Shown: positions 8,302 to 17,499, counted from the first letter of the stretch. The stretch: DNA of 64,000 nucleotides from Cypionkella psychrotolerans (GCF_001294535.1 NZ_LGIC01000061.1:1-64000), one strand, 5' to 3'. Notes: generated by a model from the letters alone, not told the origin. A program made the numbers and translations.

Positions 8302-8832
8302 CTAAACTTGAGTCCACAGCCAAACCAGCCAGAATGCCAAGGCAAGCCATGGGCCAAAGGCCAGATGGGCTTGGTGTCTGAACTGCTGCATCAGCAGGGC
8401 TTGGATCAAACCCCCGATTGTGGCCAGCAGCAAAACCATCGGCAGGTTTTGCCAACCCAGCCAAGCGCCAGCCGCCGCAAACAGTTTGGCATCGCCAAGC
8501 CCCAAACCGTCGATCCCGCGCAGGCGAAAGTAAGTTTCGCCCAAACCCGCAAAAAGCGCAAAACCTGCGGTCGCACCGATTATGTGATCCACGGTCAAAG
8601 TTTGCGGATTTACCGCTGCAAGCGCCAAGCCAATGCCAATCAGTGGCAGGCTGAGTTTGTCAGGAATTCGCAAGCTTTTGATATCAAACAATGAAATAGC
8701 CAAAAGCATCACGAACAGCACGATTGTGGCCGCGATAAAAAGACCGGGCGGCAAACTATCAGTGAAAGGTTTAATCACTTTTTCTTGATCCATAAATGTG
8801 AAAAAAAGTGACAAGGGGTGAAACTTAGTCAT
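8302..8832 (-). CDS. gspO: Type IV prepilin peptidase, short form (GspO)
   Basis: An inner-membrane aspartyl protease that cuts the leader of type II pseudopilins. Both catalytic motifs of the A24 family are present: Asp in DIKSLRIPD (about residue 50) and the GxGD-type motif in GLGLGDAKL (about 110). They sit in a chain of about six membrane helices. At 176 residues it lacks the N-terminal methylase and cysteine domain of classical GspO/PilD, like CpaA-type enzymes. Start could be 8832 or the ATG at 8793; neither has a convincing ribosome site. It stands apart from the main gsp genes but is the only prepilin peptidase in the window, so it probably serves GspG-K. Confidence 0.85.
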   Translation of the reverse strand: MTKFHPLSLFFTFMDQEKVIKPFTDSLPPGLFIAATIVLFVMLLAISLFDIKSLRIPDKLSLPLIGIGLALAAVNPQTLTVDHIIGATAGFALFAGLGETYFRLRGIDGLGLGDAKLFAAAGAWLGWQNLPMVLLLATIGGLIQALLMQQFRHQAHLAFGPWLALAFWLVWLWTQV

Positions 8833-8989
8833 ACGCCCGCGCGTTTCTGATCTGACGCGTAGAAATCGGCAATCCTCTGCGTCTCCAAGCGTCGCGTCAT
8901 CTTAGCTGAGTTCACTACGTCGATGATGGTTAATGCGTCTCATAAAGATAATCTTAGTGGCCTCGACATGCCACCCCTCAGGAGGAATT
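8833..8989. promoter_or_regulatory. Divergent intergenic region with strong ribosome site for the DUF4331 gene
   Basis: 157 bp between the divergent gspO and DUF4331 genes, so promoters for both should lie here. The only clear signal is CAGGAGGAATT just before the ATG at 8990, a near-perfect Shine-Dalgarno. It decides that start over the in-frame upstream ATG at 8933. I cannot point to a specific -35/-10 pair with confidence. Confidence 0.5.
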
Positions 8990-10636
8990 ATGAAAGTTAG
9001 AACCCGTTATATGCTCGGGACGATGATGGTGGCTGTGCTTGCAAGTGCAGCGCCCTCGGTCTGGGCTTCAAGCCACAGAGAAGCGCCCGGCATCGCAGGC
9101 ATGCCGCGCGTCGATGCGACCGATTTTTACATGTTTCGCAGCTATGAACCGGGTCGCGATGGGTATGTCACCCTGATCGCGAACTATGTGCCGTTGCAAT
9201 CGCCTTACGGCGGGCCAAACTATTTTGAGCTCGACAACGACGCTGTCTATGAAATTCACATCGACAACGACGGCGATGCAAAAGAAAACCTGACCTTCCA
9301 GTTCAACTTTGACAGTGCGTTGATCGAGGCTGGCAAAGGCAAGACTTATGAGATCGGTGGTGTTTCTGTACCTGGGCCGTTGCGTCAGGCTGGTCAAATT
9401 GGCAGCGCTACCAATGACCCGAACATCAATGAGACGGAATCCTACACCGTCAAAATGATCAGCAATGACCGCCGCAAAGGCACTATTGCGGATGTGACCA
9501 AGGCGGGCGGTTCTAGCAAAGTGTTCGCCAAGCCGATCGACAATATTGGCAACAAGACCATCCCGGATTACAACAGCTACGCCAACAACCACATTTTCCC
9601 GATCACCATTCCGGGTTGCGCACAGCCGGGCCGGGTTTTCGTCGGCCAGCGTGCCGAGGCTTTCGCGGTTAATTTGGGCGAAGTGTTCGACCTTGTGAAC
9701 CTTGTGCCGCTTCAGGGCGCGTCTAACGCGGCTTACCCGCAATACGACACGGCAACGCCCTTTGCCGGCGGCATGGTTCAAGACCGAGCAAACGATGATG
9801 TTGTCGGAGAATCCAACGTAACATCGCTTGCGCTAGAGCTGCCGATTGCTTGCGTCACGGGTGCCGGCAATGGTGTGATCGGGGCTTGGACCACGGCAAG
9901 CCTGCCTCAGGCGCAGTTGCGTGATCCTTCGCCGACTTACAACGGCACCACCCGTCAGGGCGGCGCATTGGTGCAGGTGTCGCGGCTTTCCGCGCCGCTG
10001 GTGAATGAAATCGTGATCGGTTTGAAAGACAAAGATCTGTTCAACGCGGCAAAGCCGACGCAGGACGGCGCTTTGGCGACTTATGTGACCAACCCGGTGT
10101 TCCCGGCTTTGCTCGACGCATTGTTCCGCACCGCAGTTGGGGCGACCTCAAACATCGCGCCAAGCAACTTTCCGCGCAATGATCTTGTCACTGCCTTCCT
10201 GACTGGCTTTCCAGGCGTGAACCAACTTTCCACTGTGACCGGTTCGGAAATGATGCGTCTGAACACCGCCTTCCCGGCAACACCACGGGCAAATCAGAAC
10301 ACCTTTGGACTGGTTGCCGAAGATCTGGGCGGTTTCCCGAATGGCCGTCGTCCGGGCGATGACGTGGTTGATATCGAGCTGCGCGTTGCTATGGGCGCAT
10401 TGTGCCACGATCTGCCGCTTGGTGCTGAGCTTGGTGTTCCCGGTGCAGTTGAAGACACACCGACCGATCTGGTGAACCTGAACTTGTGTGGAGCGGATCG
10501 CGATGCCAGCATGGCTGCCGCTCCCGTTGGTACTGCGGCTTTTACCGATGGTGCGCCGATGAATGCCACCGAACTGCTGAATGCCTTCCCTTATCTGAAC
10601 CCGCCGATCCCCGGATCGCCGAACAACGAGGGCTGA
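8990..10636 (+). CDS. Secreted DUF4331 protein
   Basis: A 548-residue exported protein. The N-terminus is a Sec signal peptide (MKVRTRYMLGTMMVAVLASA, ending PSVWA). It is followed at once by the DUF4331 hallmark SSHREAPGIAGMPRVDATDF, and later by YVTLIANYVPLQSPYGGPNYF, IHIDNDGDAKENLTFQF and GRRPGDDVVDIELRVAMGALC. DUF4331 has no established function. The Asp/Asn-rich segments would suit calcium binding, but that is inference. AGGAGG five bases upstream fixes the start. It lies between gspO and the gsp operons and is a natural candidate for a type II secretion substrate. It is followed by a small lipoprotein gene after 3 bp. Confidence 0.85.
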   Translation: MKVRTRYMLGTMMVAVLASAAPSVWASSHREAPGIAGMPRVDATDFYMFRSYEPGRDGYVTLIANYVPLQSPYGGPNYFELDNDAVYEIHIDNDGDAKENLTFQFNFDSALIEAGKGKTYEIGGVSVPGPLRQAGQIGSATNDPNINETESYTVKMISNDRRKGTIADVTKAGGSSKVFAKPIDNIGNKTIPDYNSYANNHIFPITIPGCAQPGRVFVGQRAEAFAVNLGEVFDLVNLVPLQGASNAAYPQYDTATPFAGGMVQDRANDDVVGESNVTSLALELPIACVTGAGNGVIGAWTTASLPQAQLRDPSPTYNGTTRQGGALVQVSRLSAPLVNEIVIGLKDKDLFNAAKPTQDGALATYVTNPVFPALLDALFRTAVGATSNIAPSNFPRNDLVTAFLTGFPGVNQLSTVTGSEMMRLNTAFPATPRANQNTFGLVAEDLGGFPNGRRPGDDVVDIELRVAMGALCHDLPLGAELGVPGAVEDTPTDLVNLNLCGADRDASMAAAPVGTAAFTDGAPMNATELLNAFPYLNPPIPGSPNNEG

Positions 10637-10639
10637 TCC

Positions 10640-10870
10640 ATGACACGGAAAGGAAAACTGCTTTCGACCTTTGCAGCTTCGTTGGCTTTGCTGGCGGCCT
10701 GCGATGGCAGTGATGGCGTGATGGGAAATCCGTCGGCCCAATTCGGCAACCAATTCGCCGCGGCTTTCAACGCGAAACCTAACGCCGCTGCGAAAGATGA
10801 TCCCAATCTGGTCATCACCTACAAAGGCGTGACCGGGGTGAACTACACGGCGGACCCGCTAGATATCTAA
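10640..10870 (+). CDS. Small lipoprotein
   Basis: 76 residues. Lys/Arg-rich start (MTRKGK), hydrophobic core and lipobox LLAAC with Cys at about residue 21, so the mature lipoprotein has only about 55 residues. It is rich in Asn, Ala and Gly and has no domain I recognise. It is only 3 bp behind the DUF4331 gene and just before a terminator, so the two are co-transcribed. Small lipoproteins in this place could help secretion or anchoring of the DUF4331 protein, but this is a guess. Confidence 0.75.
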   Translation: MTRKGKLLSTFAASLALLAACDGSDGVMGNPSAQFGNQFAAAFNAKPNAAAKDDPNLVITYKGVTGVNYTADPLDI

Positions 10871-10875
10871 ACTTT

Positions 10876-10903
10876 AGCCCCCGTAGCTTTGGCTGCGGGG
10901 GCT
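10876..10903 (+). terminator. Hairpin terminator after the DUF4331-lipoprotein operon
   Basis: AGCCCCCGTAG pairs with CTGCGGGGGCT (11 bp with one G-T pair) around a 6-base loop, six bases after the lipoprotein stop. The run of T afterwards is short (CTTCATT). It lies upstream of the convergent gspK end and can serve as the boundary between the two transcripts. Confidence 0.8.
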
Positions 10904-10955
10904 TCATTGAATGATGGCGGCGGTTTCTGACGGCCGCCATTTTCATATCGTGCTG

Positions 10956-11840
10956 TCAGGGCGCTGCGGCGTATTTGGGCGGCTCTACGGTGCCCAGCGG
11001 GTTTTGCCGGAAGATCGCCTCCACTTCCGGCCCGCCACGCGCGGTGCTGCGCTGCAAAAGTGTCTGCATCCGCTGTGCCGTATCTGCGATGGTGACACTG
11101 GTTGTCACCTCGAAATAGCGAGAGACAAAGCCAACACCCGGCGCCAAGATCACCCCCGCAGCGGTCAAATCGGCTGCGGTCAGAAAGCCTTGGCGCTTGC
11201 GAATGCCCTGCAACCTGCCAGCCTGAACCGGATTGTCGGTGATCACTGCAAGTAAGGCTGCGGGCGCGGTGTTGATGTTGATATCGGTGCGTCCGGGCAG
11301 AACGGTGGCAAGTTGCGACAGCCGTGCCACTTCGTCGGGTGTTAACCCCGCTTCGGCGACCAGATCGGCCATCCGCACCAGGGGTTGCGGCTGCACCAGC
11401 CTTGCCGCGATGCGCGGGGCAACATCGGCAGGCAAATCAAGGCGTTTCACAATACGTTGCAAAATTTGCGCGCCAAGTGCGCCACTCAGCGGCAGATTGT
11501 TCAGATTGAACCGACTTTGCGCATCCTCAATCTGCAACGCGAAGGTGCCGCCTGCAATTTGCACCTGTTGCTGTCCGACCAAAGCCCAAACCTCGGTCAT
11601 GTTGTCGGTGGTGGGGGCCACTGTCATATCGCGGCGCAGCGCTACGATGGCACTCGCCTCGCCACCCGAGATCAGCGCAAGCGCTTGGCCTGCCGAACTG
11701 AAGCGTTGGCTGCGCAGGATCGCAAGATCAGACAGGCTGATCATCGCGTAAACCACCGAGGCAGTCAGTGCCAGAATGACCAGAACGTTGATCAGTACAA
11801 CGCCGTTTTCCGCTGTGCGCTTTTCTGTTGGCCGCGCCAT
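10956..11840 (-). CDS. gspK: Type II secretion minor pseudopilin GspK
   Basis: About 294 residues. Basic leader MARPTEKRTAENG, then hydrophobic helix VVLINVLVILALTASVVYAM. The residue at +5 is Asn, not Glu; lack of Glu5 is normal for GspK, the tip subunit. It is followed by the large globular domain with QIEDAQSRFNLNNL and the helix-hairpin-like ININTAPAALLAVI. GspK caps the pseudopilus with GspI and GspJ. ATG at 11840 is preferred; an in-frame TTG at 11846 overlaps the gspJ stop. It is the last gene of a minus operon with gspJ and the LpoA-like gene. Confidence 0.9.
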   Translation of the reverse strand: MARPTEKRTAENGVVLINVLVILALTASVVYAMISLSDLAILRSQRFSSAGQALALISGGEASAIVALRRDMTVAPTTDNMTEVWALVGQQQVQIAGGTFALQIEDAQSRFNLNNLPLSGALGAQILQRIVKRLDLPADVAPRIAARLVQPQPLVRMADLVAEAGLTPDEVARLSQLATVLPGRTDININTAPAALLAVITDNPVQAGRLQGIRKRQGFLTAADLTAAGVILAPGVGFVSRYFEVTTSVTIADTAQRMQTLLQRSTARGGPEVEAIFRQNPLGTVEPPKYAAAP

Positions 11841-11842
11841 GA

Positions 11843-12445
11843 TCAACGCGCCTCGCCAGGCAACACCACGACGCGGCGCAGGTGATTGCCGTTTTCTGCC
11901 AACGTCACGGTGAGGGAAATTGCCAACGGGTTAGGGGTTGCTTGGCCGGGTAAGATCACCCGATCAGCGGGCGGCCAAACCGACCCCCAGCCGCCACTGG
12001 CTGCGTAAAACTGCCATTCAACCGCAGCCACGCCATGCAACAGCGGTTGACGCGCCGGATCTGAGCCGGCTTTTGCCGCAATATCACGGAACAGGGTATC
12101 TTGATCCACTTCGTAGCGCAGATTGACGCTGCCGCCCGCAGCATCGGCTGCGTTGCGTTGCAGGCTGACAGATGCCGCCCCCGCTGCCGCATCTGTCGGG
12201 GGTGGGTCTAGCACCAACGAGCTGTTGCGCGCTTGACTAAAATCTAACGTAATCAGGTGCATCGCGCGTTGCAATTCGGCCAACCGCTCTAGCCTGCCTT
12301 CGGTCAGACGCTGGGTGCGCAAAACCTGATCCAGCATCGAAAACCCGGCAACACCGATCAGCGCAAAGATTGCCAAGGCCACCAGAACCTCAACCAGAGA
12401 AAAGCCGGCCATCGGGTCGCGCCGTGTGGCCAGGGGCTTTTTCAC
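11843..12445 (-). CDS. gspJ: Type II secretion minor pseudopilin GspJ
   Basis: A 200-residue pseudopilin with leader MKKPLATRRDPMAG, cleavage before Phe, and helix FSLVEVLVALAIFALIGVAG with the conserved Glu at +5. The remaining 160 residues form the globular minor-pseudopilin domain (VLRTQRLTEGRLERLAELQRA, then WQFYAASGGW). GspJ joins GspI and GspK in the tip complex. The start overlaps the stop of the upstream LpoA-like gene (ATGA), so it is translationally coupled to it. Confidence 0.9.
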   Translation of the reverse strand: MKKPLATRRDPMAGFSLVEVLVALAIFALIGVAGFSMLDQVLRTQRLTEGRLERLAELQRAMHLITLDFSQARNSSLVLDPPPTDAAAGAASVSLQRNAADAAGGSVNLRYEVDQDTLFRDIAAKAGSDPARQPLLHGVAAVEWQFYAASGGWGSVWPPADRVILPGQATPNPLAISLTVTLAENGNHLRRVVVLPGEAR

Positions 12446-13536
12446 GTCCCCGCAACTTCGCCCAAAACGACAATGCTGCCGTTCTCGATACCCAGCACGG
12501 TCAGATCACGTTGACAGCGGCCATCGGGTAGAAAGCGAAACGCTCCCAGAACGCCGGTAAAGCCTGCGGCACGCGTTACACCTTTGCGCGAAAGCGCGCC
12601 GCCATCGCCCAGCCCCACCGCAAGCAAAGCCGCATCATAGCCAAGGGCTGCAACGGTGCCGGGTTGTTCGCCAAATGCCGCGTCAAATCGGTCTGCAAAT
12701 GGCAAAAACAGATCAGGCGGCGGCGCTGCAAACCAAGCCCCCGCCAGATTGGTATCACTTTCGACAGCGCCGACGCCCCATTGCACCGAGCCAAGCAGTT
12801 GCACCCCGCTGCCTTTCAATTCGGCCGCAAAAGCCTTCAATGTCGCCCCACCATCTGGCAGAAAAACCGCCTCGGGCAACCGACCGCCGCCCGCAGTTTT
12901 CAGCGCTGACACCAATCCACCGCTTGCAGGATCGCGCAGCAGTGTCGCCGTCAGGGTGATGCCCCCCGCCGGAGCGATGCGATTTGCTGCGGCGGCAGTG
13001 GCTGATCCCAGCGGGCCGTCGCGCGCCACAATGGCGATCCGCGTCAAACCTTGTGCGCGGGCATAGCTGAACATGGTGGAAACCGATTGCCCCGGGGTGA
13101 TGCCCATTACAAACGCACCACGCGGTCCCAAAGAGTCGTCATTCGAGAAGGTGATCACCGGCACTTTGCCCGCAACCGCCAGCACGCTGGGGGTTTGATC
13201 AGATTTCAGCGGACCCAGCAGCAGTTTGGCCCCGGCATCCAATGCCTTTTGCGCCGCCGCCGCAGCACCTTCGGCGGTATCAGCAGTGTCATAGACTTTT
13301 GGCGCGGTGCCTGCCGCTGACGCTTGCGAGACAAGGCTTGCAGCCCGCGCCATATTCTGGCCCAAAGCCGCAGCAGAACCTGTTAAGGGTAGCAACAACG
13401 CCGCATCGCGGCCACCAGCACCAGACGCTGCCTTAAACGGGCCTGTGGCAATGCCAGAGCACCCCGCCAAAGCGCCAGCCAGCACCGGGAGACTAACGCT
13501 TGCAACAAATGAGCGACCAAACCAACGACGGGTCAT
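12442..13536 (-). CDS. LpoA/LppC-like lipoprotein (periplasmic-binding fold)
   Basis: About 364 residues. The start MTRRWFGRS, hydrophobic stretch and lipobox LAGALAGC mark a lipoprotein with Cys near residue 25. The rest is a type I periplasmic-binding fold: RDAALLLPLTGSAAALGQNM, a substrate-domain crossover near PVITFSNDD, and VAALGYDAALLAVGLGDGGA. This is the alphaproteobacterial penicillin-binding-protein activator family. It is the first gene of a gspJ-gspK operon and overlaps gspJ by ATGA, so a role in opening the peptidoglycan for the secretion machine is plausible but inferred. The start at 13536 is chosen because it directly precedes the signal. An in-frame ATG at 13566 is possible. 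The 5' end overlaps gspN on the other strand. Confidence 0.75.
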   Translation of the reverse strand: MTRRWFGRSFVASVSLPVLAGALAGCSGIATGPFKAASGAGGRDAALLLPLTGSAAALGQNMARAASLVSQASAAGTAPKVYDTADTAEGAAAAAQKALDAGAKLLLGPLKSDQTPSVLAVAGKVPVITFSNDDSLGPRGAFVMGITPGQSVSTMFSYARAQGLTRIAIVARDGPLGSATAAAANRIAPAGGITLTATLLRDPASGGLVSALKTAGGGRLPEAVFLPDGGATLKAFAAELKGSGVQLLGSVQWGVGAVESDTNLAGAWFAAPPPDLFLPFADRFDAAFGEQPGTVAALGYDAALLAVGLGDGGALSRKGVTRAAGFTGVLGAFRFLPDGRCQRDLTVLGIENGSIVVLGEVAGT

Positions 13537-14273
13537 ATGGCTGGCGGCGAGTGGCGCTTTGGTCATTGGTCGTGCTCCTGGGTATTGCGGCGTTTTTAGG
13601 CTCGGTCATCACTTATATGCCTGCGCGCTTTGCGGCGGAACAAATCGGCTTGCCGTCAGACAAGGTGCAGGTGTCAGGTACGATTTGGAATGGATATTCG
13701 CGGTTGGGCGACGCCCATGTGCTAACTTGGCAGACATCGGGTTGGGAAAGTTTGCGCCGGATGGCCGTTGTGGTCAACTGGCACCTGACCGGACCGCAGA
13801 CTGATCTGATGGGACGTGTTGCGGTGCCGTTGCCGCCAGAGCCCAATCGTGCTGAATTGGATGCGGTGCGCGGCAGTATCGGCTGGCCATTGGTCGAATT
13901 GGCATTGCCAGATCTGCCGATCCGCTGCGATGCAACTGCGGTTTTCGATGGCTTGCAGATCAAGCTCATCCCCGGCGTTAGGCAGGGTGACGGCATCATT
14001 TCAACCTCACCGGGCCGTTGCGAACGCCTTGATGCCGACATGCCCGCCGTACCGACGCCTGCGTTAAGTGCCGCCATTAGTTTTGACAGCGACGGGCTGG
14101 TGGCGGTTCTGGTGCAAACAGATCTGCCGCAAACAGCGCTTGCGACCCTGCGGCTGAGCAACGCCGACCGCATCATTGTGACCATCCATCCAGCCGGTGC
14201 GGCCTTGGTGCCGGGGATGCCGTCAAGTGCCGATTCAGAGATCGAATTGCCCTTGGCGACGCTGTTCCCCTAA
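13509..14273 (+). CDS. gspN: Type II secretion protein N (GspN)
   Basis: 254 residues with one N-terminal membrane helix (WRRVALWSLVVLLGIAAFLG), then a beta-rich periplasmic domain with VQVSGTIWNGYSRLG, typical of GspN. GspN is an accessory inner-membrane or periplasmic subunit, dispensable in some systems. ATG at 13509 is preferred to the TTG nine bases earlier. The gene points against its neighbours: its start overlaps the start of the LpoA-like gene head to head, and its stop is 6 bp from the convergent end of gspF. So it needs its own promoter inside the neighbour's coding sequence. Confidence 0.85.
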   Translation: MSDQTNDGSYGWRRVALWSLVVLLGIAAFLGSVITYMPARFAAEQIGLPSDKVQVSGTIWNGYSRLGDAHVLTWQTSGWESLRRMAVVVNWHLTGPQTDLMGRVAVPLPPEPNRAELDAVRGSIGWPLVELALPDLPIRCDATAVFDGLQIKLIPGVRQGDGIISTSPGRCERLDADMPAVPTPALSAAISFDSDGLVAVLVQTDLPQTALATLRLSNADRIIVTIHPAGAALVPGMPSSADSEIELPLATLFP

Positions 14274-14279
14274 GCGCCT

Positions 14280-15527
14280 TCATTTGGTGACCAGCCCGTT
14301 CATCGACACGATCGGCAGCAAGATCGCCAGAACCATCACCATCACCATGCCGCCCATCAATAGCAGGATTGCGGGTTCAGCCAGCGCCACCAAGGCGCGC
14401 ACCCAAGCATCCAGATCGCGCTGCTGATCGGTGGCCGCGTGATCCAGTGCCGCGCCCAGATTGCCCGAGGCCTCGCCGCTTGCGACCATCGCCACCAACA
14501 TCGGCGGGAACACGGCGGCCTCGTCCATCGCGCGCTTCAGACTACTGCCTTGGCGGACTTTCTCAGTGACCTCGGTGACGCGGGCGCGCACATACAGGTT
14601 TGGCGTCACATCAGCGGCGGCCACCAAAGCCTCAAGCAGCGGCACGCGGCTTTGTACCAAGGTGGCAAGCGTGCCGGCAAATTGGCTGGCGTTCATCCGC
14701 TGCACCAGTTTTGCGGTAAGGCGGCCTTCGGCCAGCAAGCGGTGCCAGCGCAGTTTGTTCTGCGGCACGCGCAACCAGCGCCCCCAAGCGAAAACGCCGA
14801 TGACTAGGCCCGCCGCCGCATAAAGACCATAGCCGCGCACGAAGGCAGAAACTGCGATCAAAGCACGGGTCAGAAATGGCAAATCGGTGCCACGTGACGT
14901 GAACACCCGCACAATATCGGGCACGACAAAGGCCATCAGCAACGTGATAATACTAAGGCTGACCACCGCCAAAAGCGCAGGGTATAGCAGTGCCAACTGC
15001 ACGGTCTGGCGATTGCGGGCGCGGTTTTCCACGAAGCTGGCCAGATGCGTCATCACCTGATCCAGCTTGCCAGCAGACTCGCCCGCGCGGACAGAGGCGC
15101 GGTAGAAATCCGAAAATATCAGCGGATAGGTTGCAAGCGCATCGCCAAAGCTTCGCCCTTCAAGCACAGAGGCGCGCACGTTCAACAGCGGACCCGCTAC
15201 TTTCGGCGGCATGCCTTGCGCAATCGTCGACAGCGCATCCTCTATCCGCAAGCCAGAGCCGATCAGCGTCGCCATCTGCCGGGTGATCAAAGTCAGCGAG
15301 GCCAAGGGTATCCGAGGCCCCGATTTTGCCCCGACTGGCGCTTTTGAGGCAGAGGCGAATGGGGCCTTAGATACCTTTGCGGCAGACCGCGCGCTTGCAA
15401 CGACTTCCAACGGTAACAAGCTACGGGCGCGCAGCTGTTGGCGTGCGGCGGCAACAGACACAGCTTCCAGCATACCGTTTTGCGGCTTGCCTGCATCGTC
15501 CAGCGCTTTGAACCGGAAAGCTGCCAT
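14280..15527 (-). CDS. gspF: Type II secretion inner-membrane platform protein GspF
   Basis: 415 residues, the normal length. It starts MAAFRFKALDDAGKPQNGML, has two repeated GspF domains (around residues 75-200, with LTLITRQMATLIGSGLRIEDAL, and 275-400, with FAGTLATLVQSRVPLLEAL) and about three membrane helices, the last being ILLLMGGMVMVMVLAILLP. GspF forms the platform that couples the GspE ATPase to pseudopilus growth. It lies 2 bp after gspE. Confidence 0.95.
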   Translation of the reverse strand: MAAFRFKALDDAGKPQNGMLEAVSVAAARQQLRARSLLPLEVVASARSAAKVSKAPFASASKAPVGAKSGPRIPLASLTLITRQMATLIGSGLRIEDALSTIAQGMPPKVAGPLLNVRASVLEGRSFGDALATYPLIFSDFYRASVRAGESAGKLDQVMTHLASFVENRARNRQTVQLALLYPALLAVVSLSIITLLMAFVVPDIVRVFTSRGTDLPFLTRALIAVSAFVRGYGLYAAAGLVIGVFAWGRWLRVPQNKLRWHRLLAEGRLTAKLVQRMNASQFAGTLATLVQSRVPLLEALVAAADVTPNLYVRARVTEVTEKVRQGSSLKRAMDEAAVFPPMLVAMVASGEASGNLGAALDHAATDQQRDLDAWVRALVALAEPAILLLMGGMVMVMVLAILLPIVSMNGLVTK

Positions 15528-15529
15528 CG

Positions 15530-17017
15530 CTATGCCTCTTGCGCCACACGGGCGACGTCTTCAACCGTTGTCACACCCGCCCGGATTTGCCGCAAGCCAT
15601 CGGCAATCAATCCCGGCCCGTCCAGCCGCGCCTGTGTAGTCAGATCGGCCTCTGATGCGCCCGCATAAATCAAAGCCTCGATCTCGCGGTTGATTGCCAC
15701 AACTTCATAAATACCCGACCTGCCGCGATAACCTTGACCCTGGCAGGCAGTGCAGCCGCAAGCGCGAAACAGCGCGTCGCCCACATTCAGCCCTTCGATC
15801 AGGGATGCGTCGGTCGCTGTCGCCGTGTCTTGCATCCGACAATCCGAGCACAAGCGCCGCACCAACCGTTGTGCCACCACGCCCACCAACATCGGTGCCA
15901 ACAAAAACCGCTCGACCCCCATATCGACCAACCGAGACACTGCCCCCACCGCCGTGTTGGTGTGCAAGGTGGACAGCACGAAATGCCCGGTCATCGCCGA
16001 TTCAACGGCGACTTGCGCGGTTTCGCGGTCGCGGATTTCGCCGACCATGATCACATCAGGATCTTGCCGCAAAATCGCCCGCAAACCGCGCGCAAAGGTC
16101 AGATCAGTGCGCGGATTGACCTGCATCTGGCCGATGCCATCGACCGAATATTCAATCGGGTCTTCTACTGTCATGATGTTCCGGCTTAGATCATTCAGAT
16201 GATCGAGTGCGGCATAAAGCGAGGTGGTTTTGCCCGAACCCGTCGGCCCGGTGACCAAAAGCATACCATCAGGGCGCGCCAACAATCGGGCGAACACCTC
16301 AGCATCGCGCGGCGACATGCCCAGCCGGTCTAAGCCGAACCGGGTGGCGTCGCGGTCCAGCAGGCGCATCACCACCCGCTCGCCATACTGCGACGGGATT
16401 GTCGAGACGCGAACATCCACCTCATGCCCACCCACCCGCAGCGACACACGACCATCCTGCGGCAAGCGTTTTTCGGCAATATCAAGCCGCGCCATCACCT
16501 TGATCCGACTGACCAGCAACGGGGCGAGCGAGCGCTTTGGTTCGACCATCGAACGCAGCACCCCATCAATGCGAAACCGCACCAGCAGTTTACGCTCTTG
16601 GGTTTCGATATGGATATCCGAAGCGTTTTCCTTGATCGCCTCCAGCAACAGCGCGTTGATCAGGCGGACAACCGGGGCATCCTCGGATTGATCCAGCAGA
16701 TCATCGACTTCGGCGGTGCGGTCGGCAAGGCTGGCCAGATCATCATCCGCGCCAGCCGCATCCGACGCATCGCTGGCATTGTCGCGGTAGGCGGCGGCCA
16801 AACGCGCATCAAACAGCGCCTCTGACAGTGGCTCCAGCCGCAAACCTTTGCCTGCGACGCGCTGCACCTCGATCAGCGCGGAGACAGTGGCGGCAGGCCG
16901 CAGCACGCAAACCGGTCCCTCTGGCCCGGTTTCCAGCAGCACGCCGTGCTGGCGGGCAAAGGCATAGGGCAGGCCCGCACGGCGGGGCGGCGGCGGTGTG
17001 ATCTGCGCATCTGCCAT
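15530..17017 (-). CDS. gspE: Type II secretion ATPase GspE
   Basis: 495 residues. Cytoplasmic hexameric ATPase that powers pseudopilus assembly. Walker A is GPTGSGKTT (residues 257-265), the Asp box follows at MTVEDPIEY, Walker B is DVIMVGEIRD (321-330) and the His box is TLHTNTA. The zinc-type cysteines lie at about 390/393 and 422/425 (CSDC and CTAC). It is shorter at the N-terminus than enteric GspE, which may alter docking to GspL. It sits between gspM and gspF with 2-bp gaps. Confidence 0.95.
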   Translation of the reverse strand: MADAQITPPPPRRAGLPYAFARQHGVLLETGPEGPVCVLRPAATVSALIEVQRVAGKGLRLEPLSEALFDARLAAAYRDNASDASDAAGADDDLASLADRTAEVDDLLDQSEDAPVVRLINALLLEAIKENASDIHIETQERKLLVRFRIDGVLRSMVEPKRSLAPLLVSRIKVMARLDIAEKRLPQDGRVSLRVGGHEVDVRVSTIPSQYGERVVMRLLDRDATRFGLDRLGMSPRDAEVFARLLARPDGMLLVTGPTGSGKTTSLYAALDHLNDLSRNIMTVEDPIEYSVDGIGQMQVNPRTDLTFARGLRAILRQDPDVIMVGEIRDRETAQVAVESAMTGHFVLSTLHTNTAVGAVSRLVDMGVERFLLAPMLVGVVAQRLVRRLCSDCRMQDTATATDASLIEGLNVGDALFRACGCTACQGQGYRGRSGIYEVVAINREIEALIYAGASEADLTTQARLDGPGLIADGLRQIRAGVTTVEDVARVAQEA

Positions 17018-17019
17018 GA

Positions 17020-17499
17020 TTATCTTTCCAACGCGAAGGTTGTGGTGACAACGCCGGGGGCGGGTCTGCGGGTCATTTCAAGATCGCTGACAGACAGACC
17101 ATGTTCGCGTTTCAACGCCTCAAGCCACAGGATCACCTGATCAAAACTTGCTTCTTCCAACACCACCCGCGCGCCACCGCCCTCGGCCTCAAGCCTGCGA
17201 ATAACCAGTTGAGCAGTGGCGGCGGAATCGGTCAAGATCACCGGGACAGGGCGGTTGTCCACGATGGCAGCCGCAGCGCCGCCCGCCGCAAAAGCCGGGT
17301 TTTCCAGTGCCGTCAGCCCCGCGTCATACAGCGCAATCTTGTTTACCAGATCGGTCCGGTACTGGCGCAACGGTTGCCAGATAAGTGCGACACCGACCCA
17401 TAGCAGCGCGCAGGCTGACAAGACCCCCAACAACAGCCGTTCGCGCGCCGTGCGTTGCTCAAACCAATCCTGCGCGAGGGCGAAGTATTTGTTGGTCAT
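17020..17499 (-). CDS. gspM: Type II secretion protein GspM
   Basis: 159 residues with the usual layout: short cytoplasmic head (MTNKYFALAQDWFEQRTARE), one membrane helix (LLLGVLSACALLWVGVALIW), then a periplasmic ferredoxin-like domain ending in a strand with VTTTFALER. GspM pairs with GspL in the inner-membrane platform. The start overlaps the end of gspL by 4 bp. Confidence 0.9.
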   Translation of the reverse strand: MTNKYFALAQDWFEQRTARERLLLGVLSACALLWVGVALIWQPLRQYRTDLVNKIALYDAGLTALENPAFAAGGAAAAIVDNRPVPVILTDSAATAQLVIRRLEAEGGGARVVLEEASFDQVILWLEALKREHGLSVSDLEMTRRPAPGVVTTTFALER

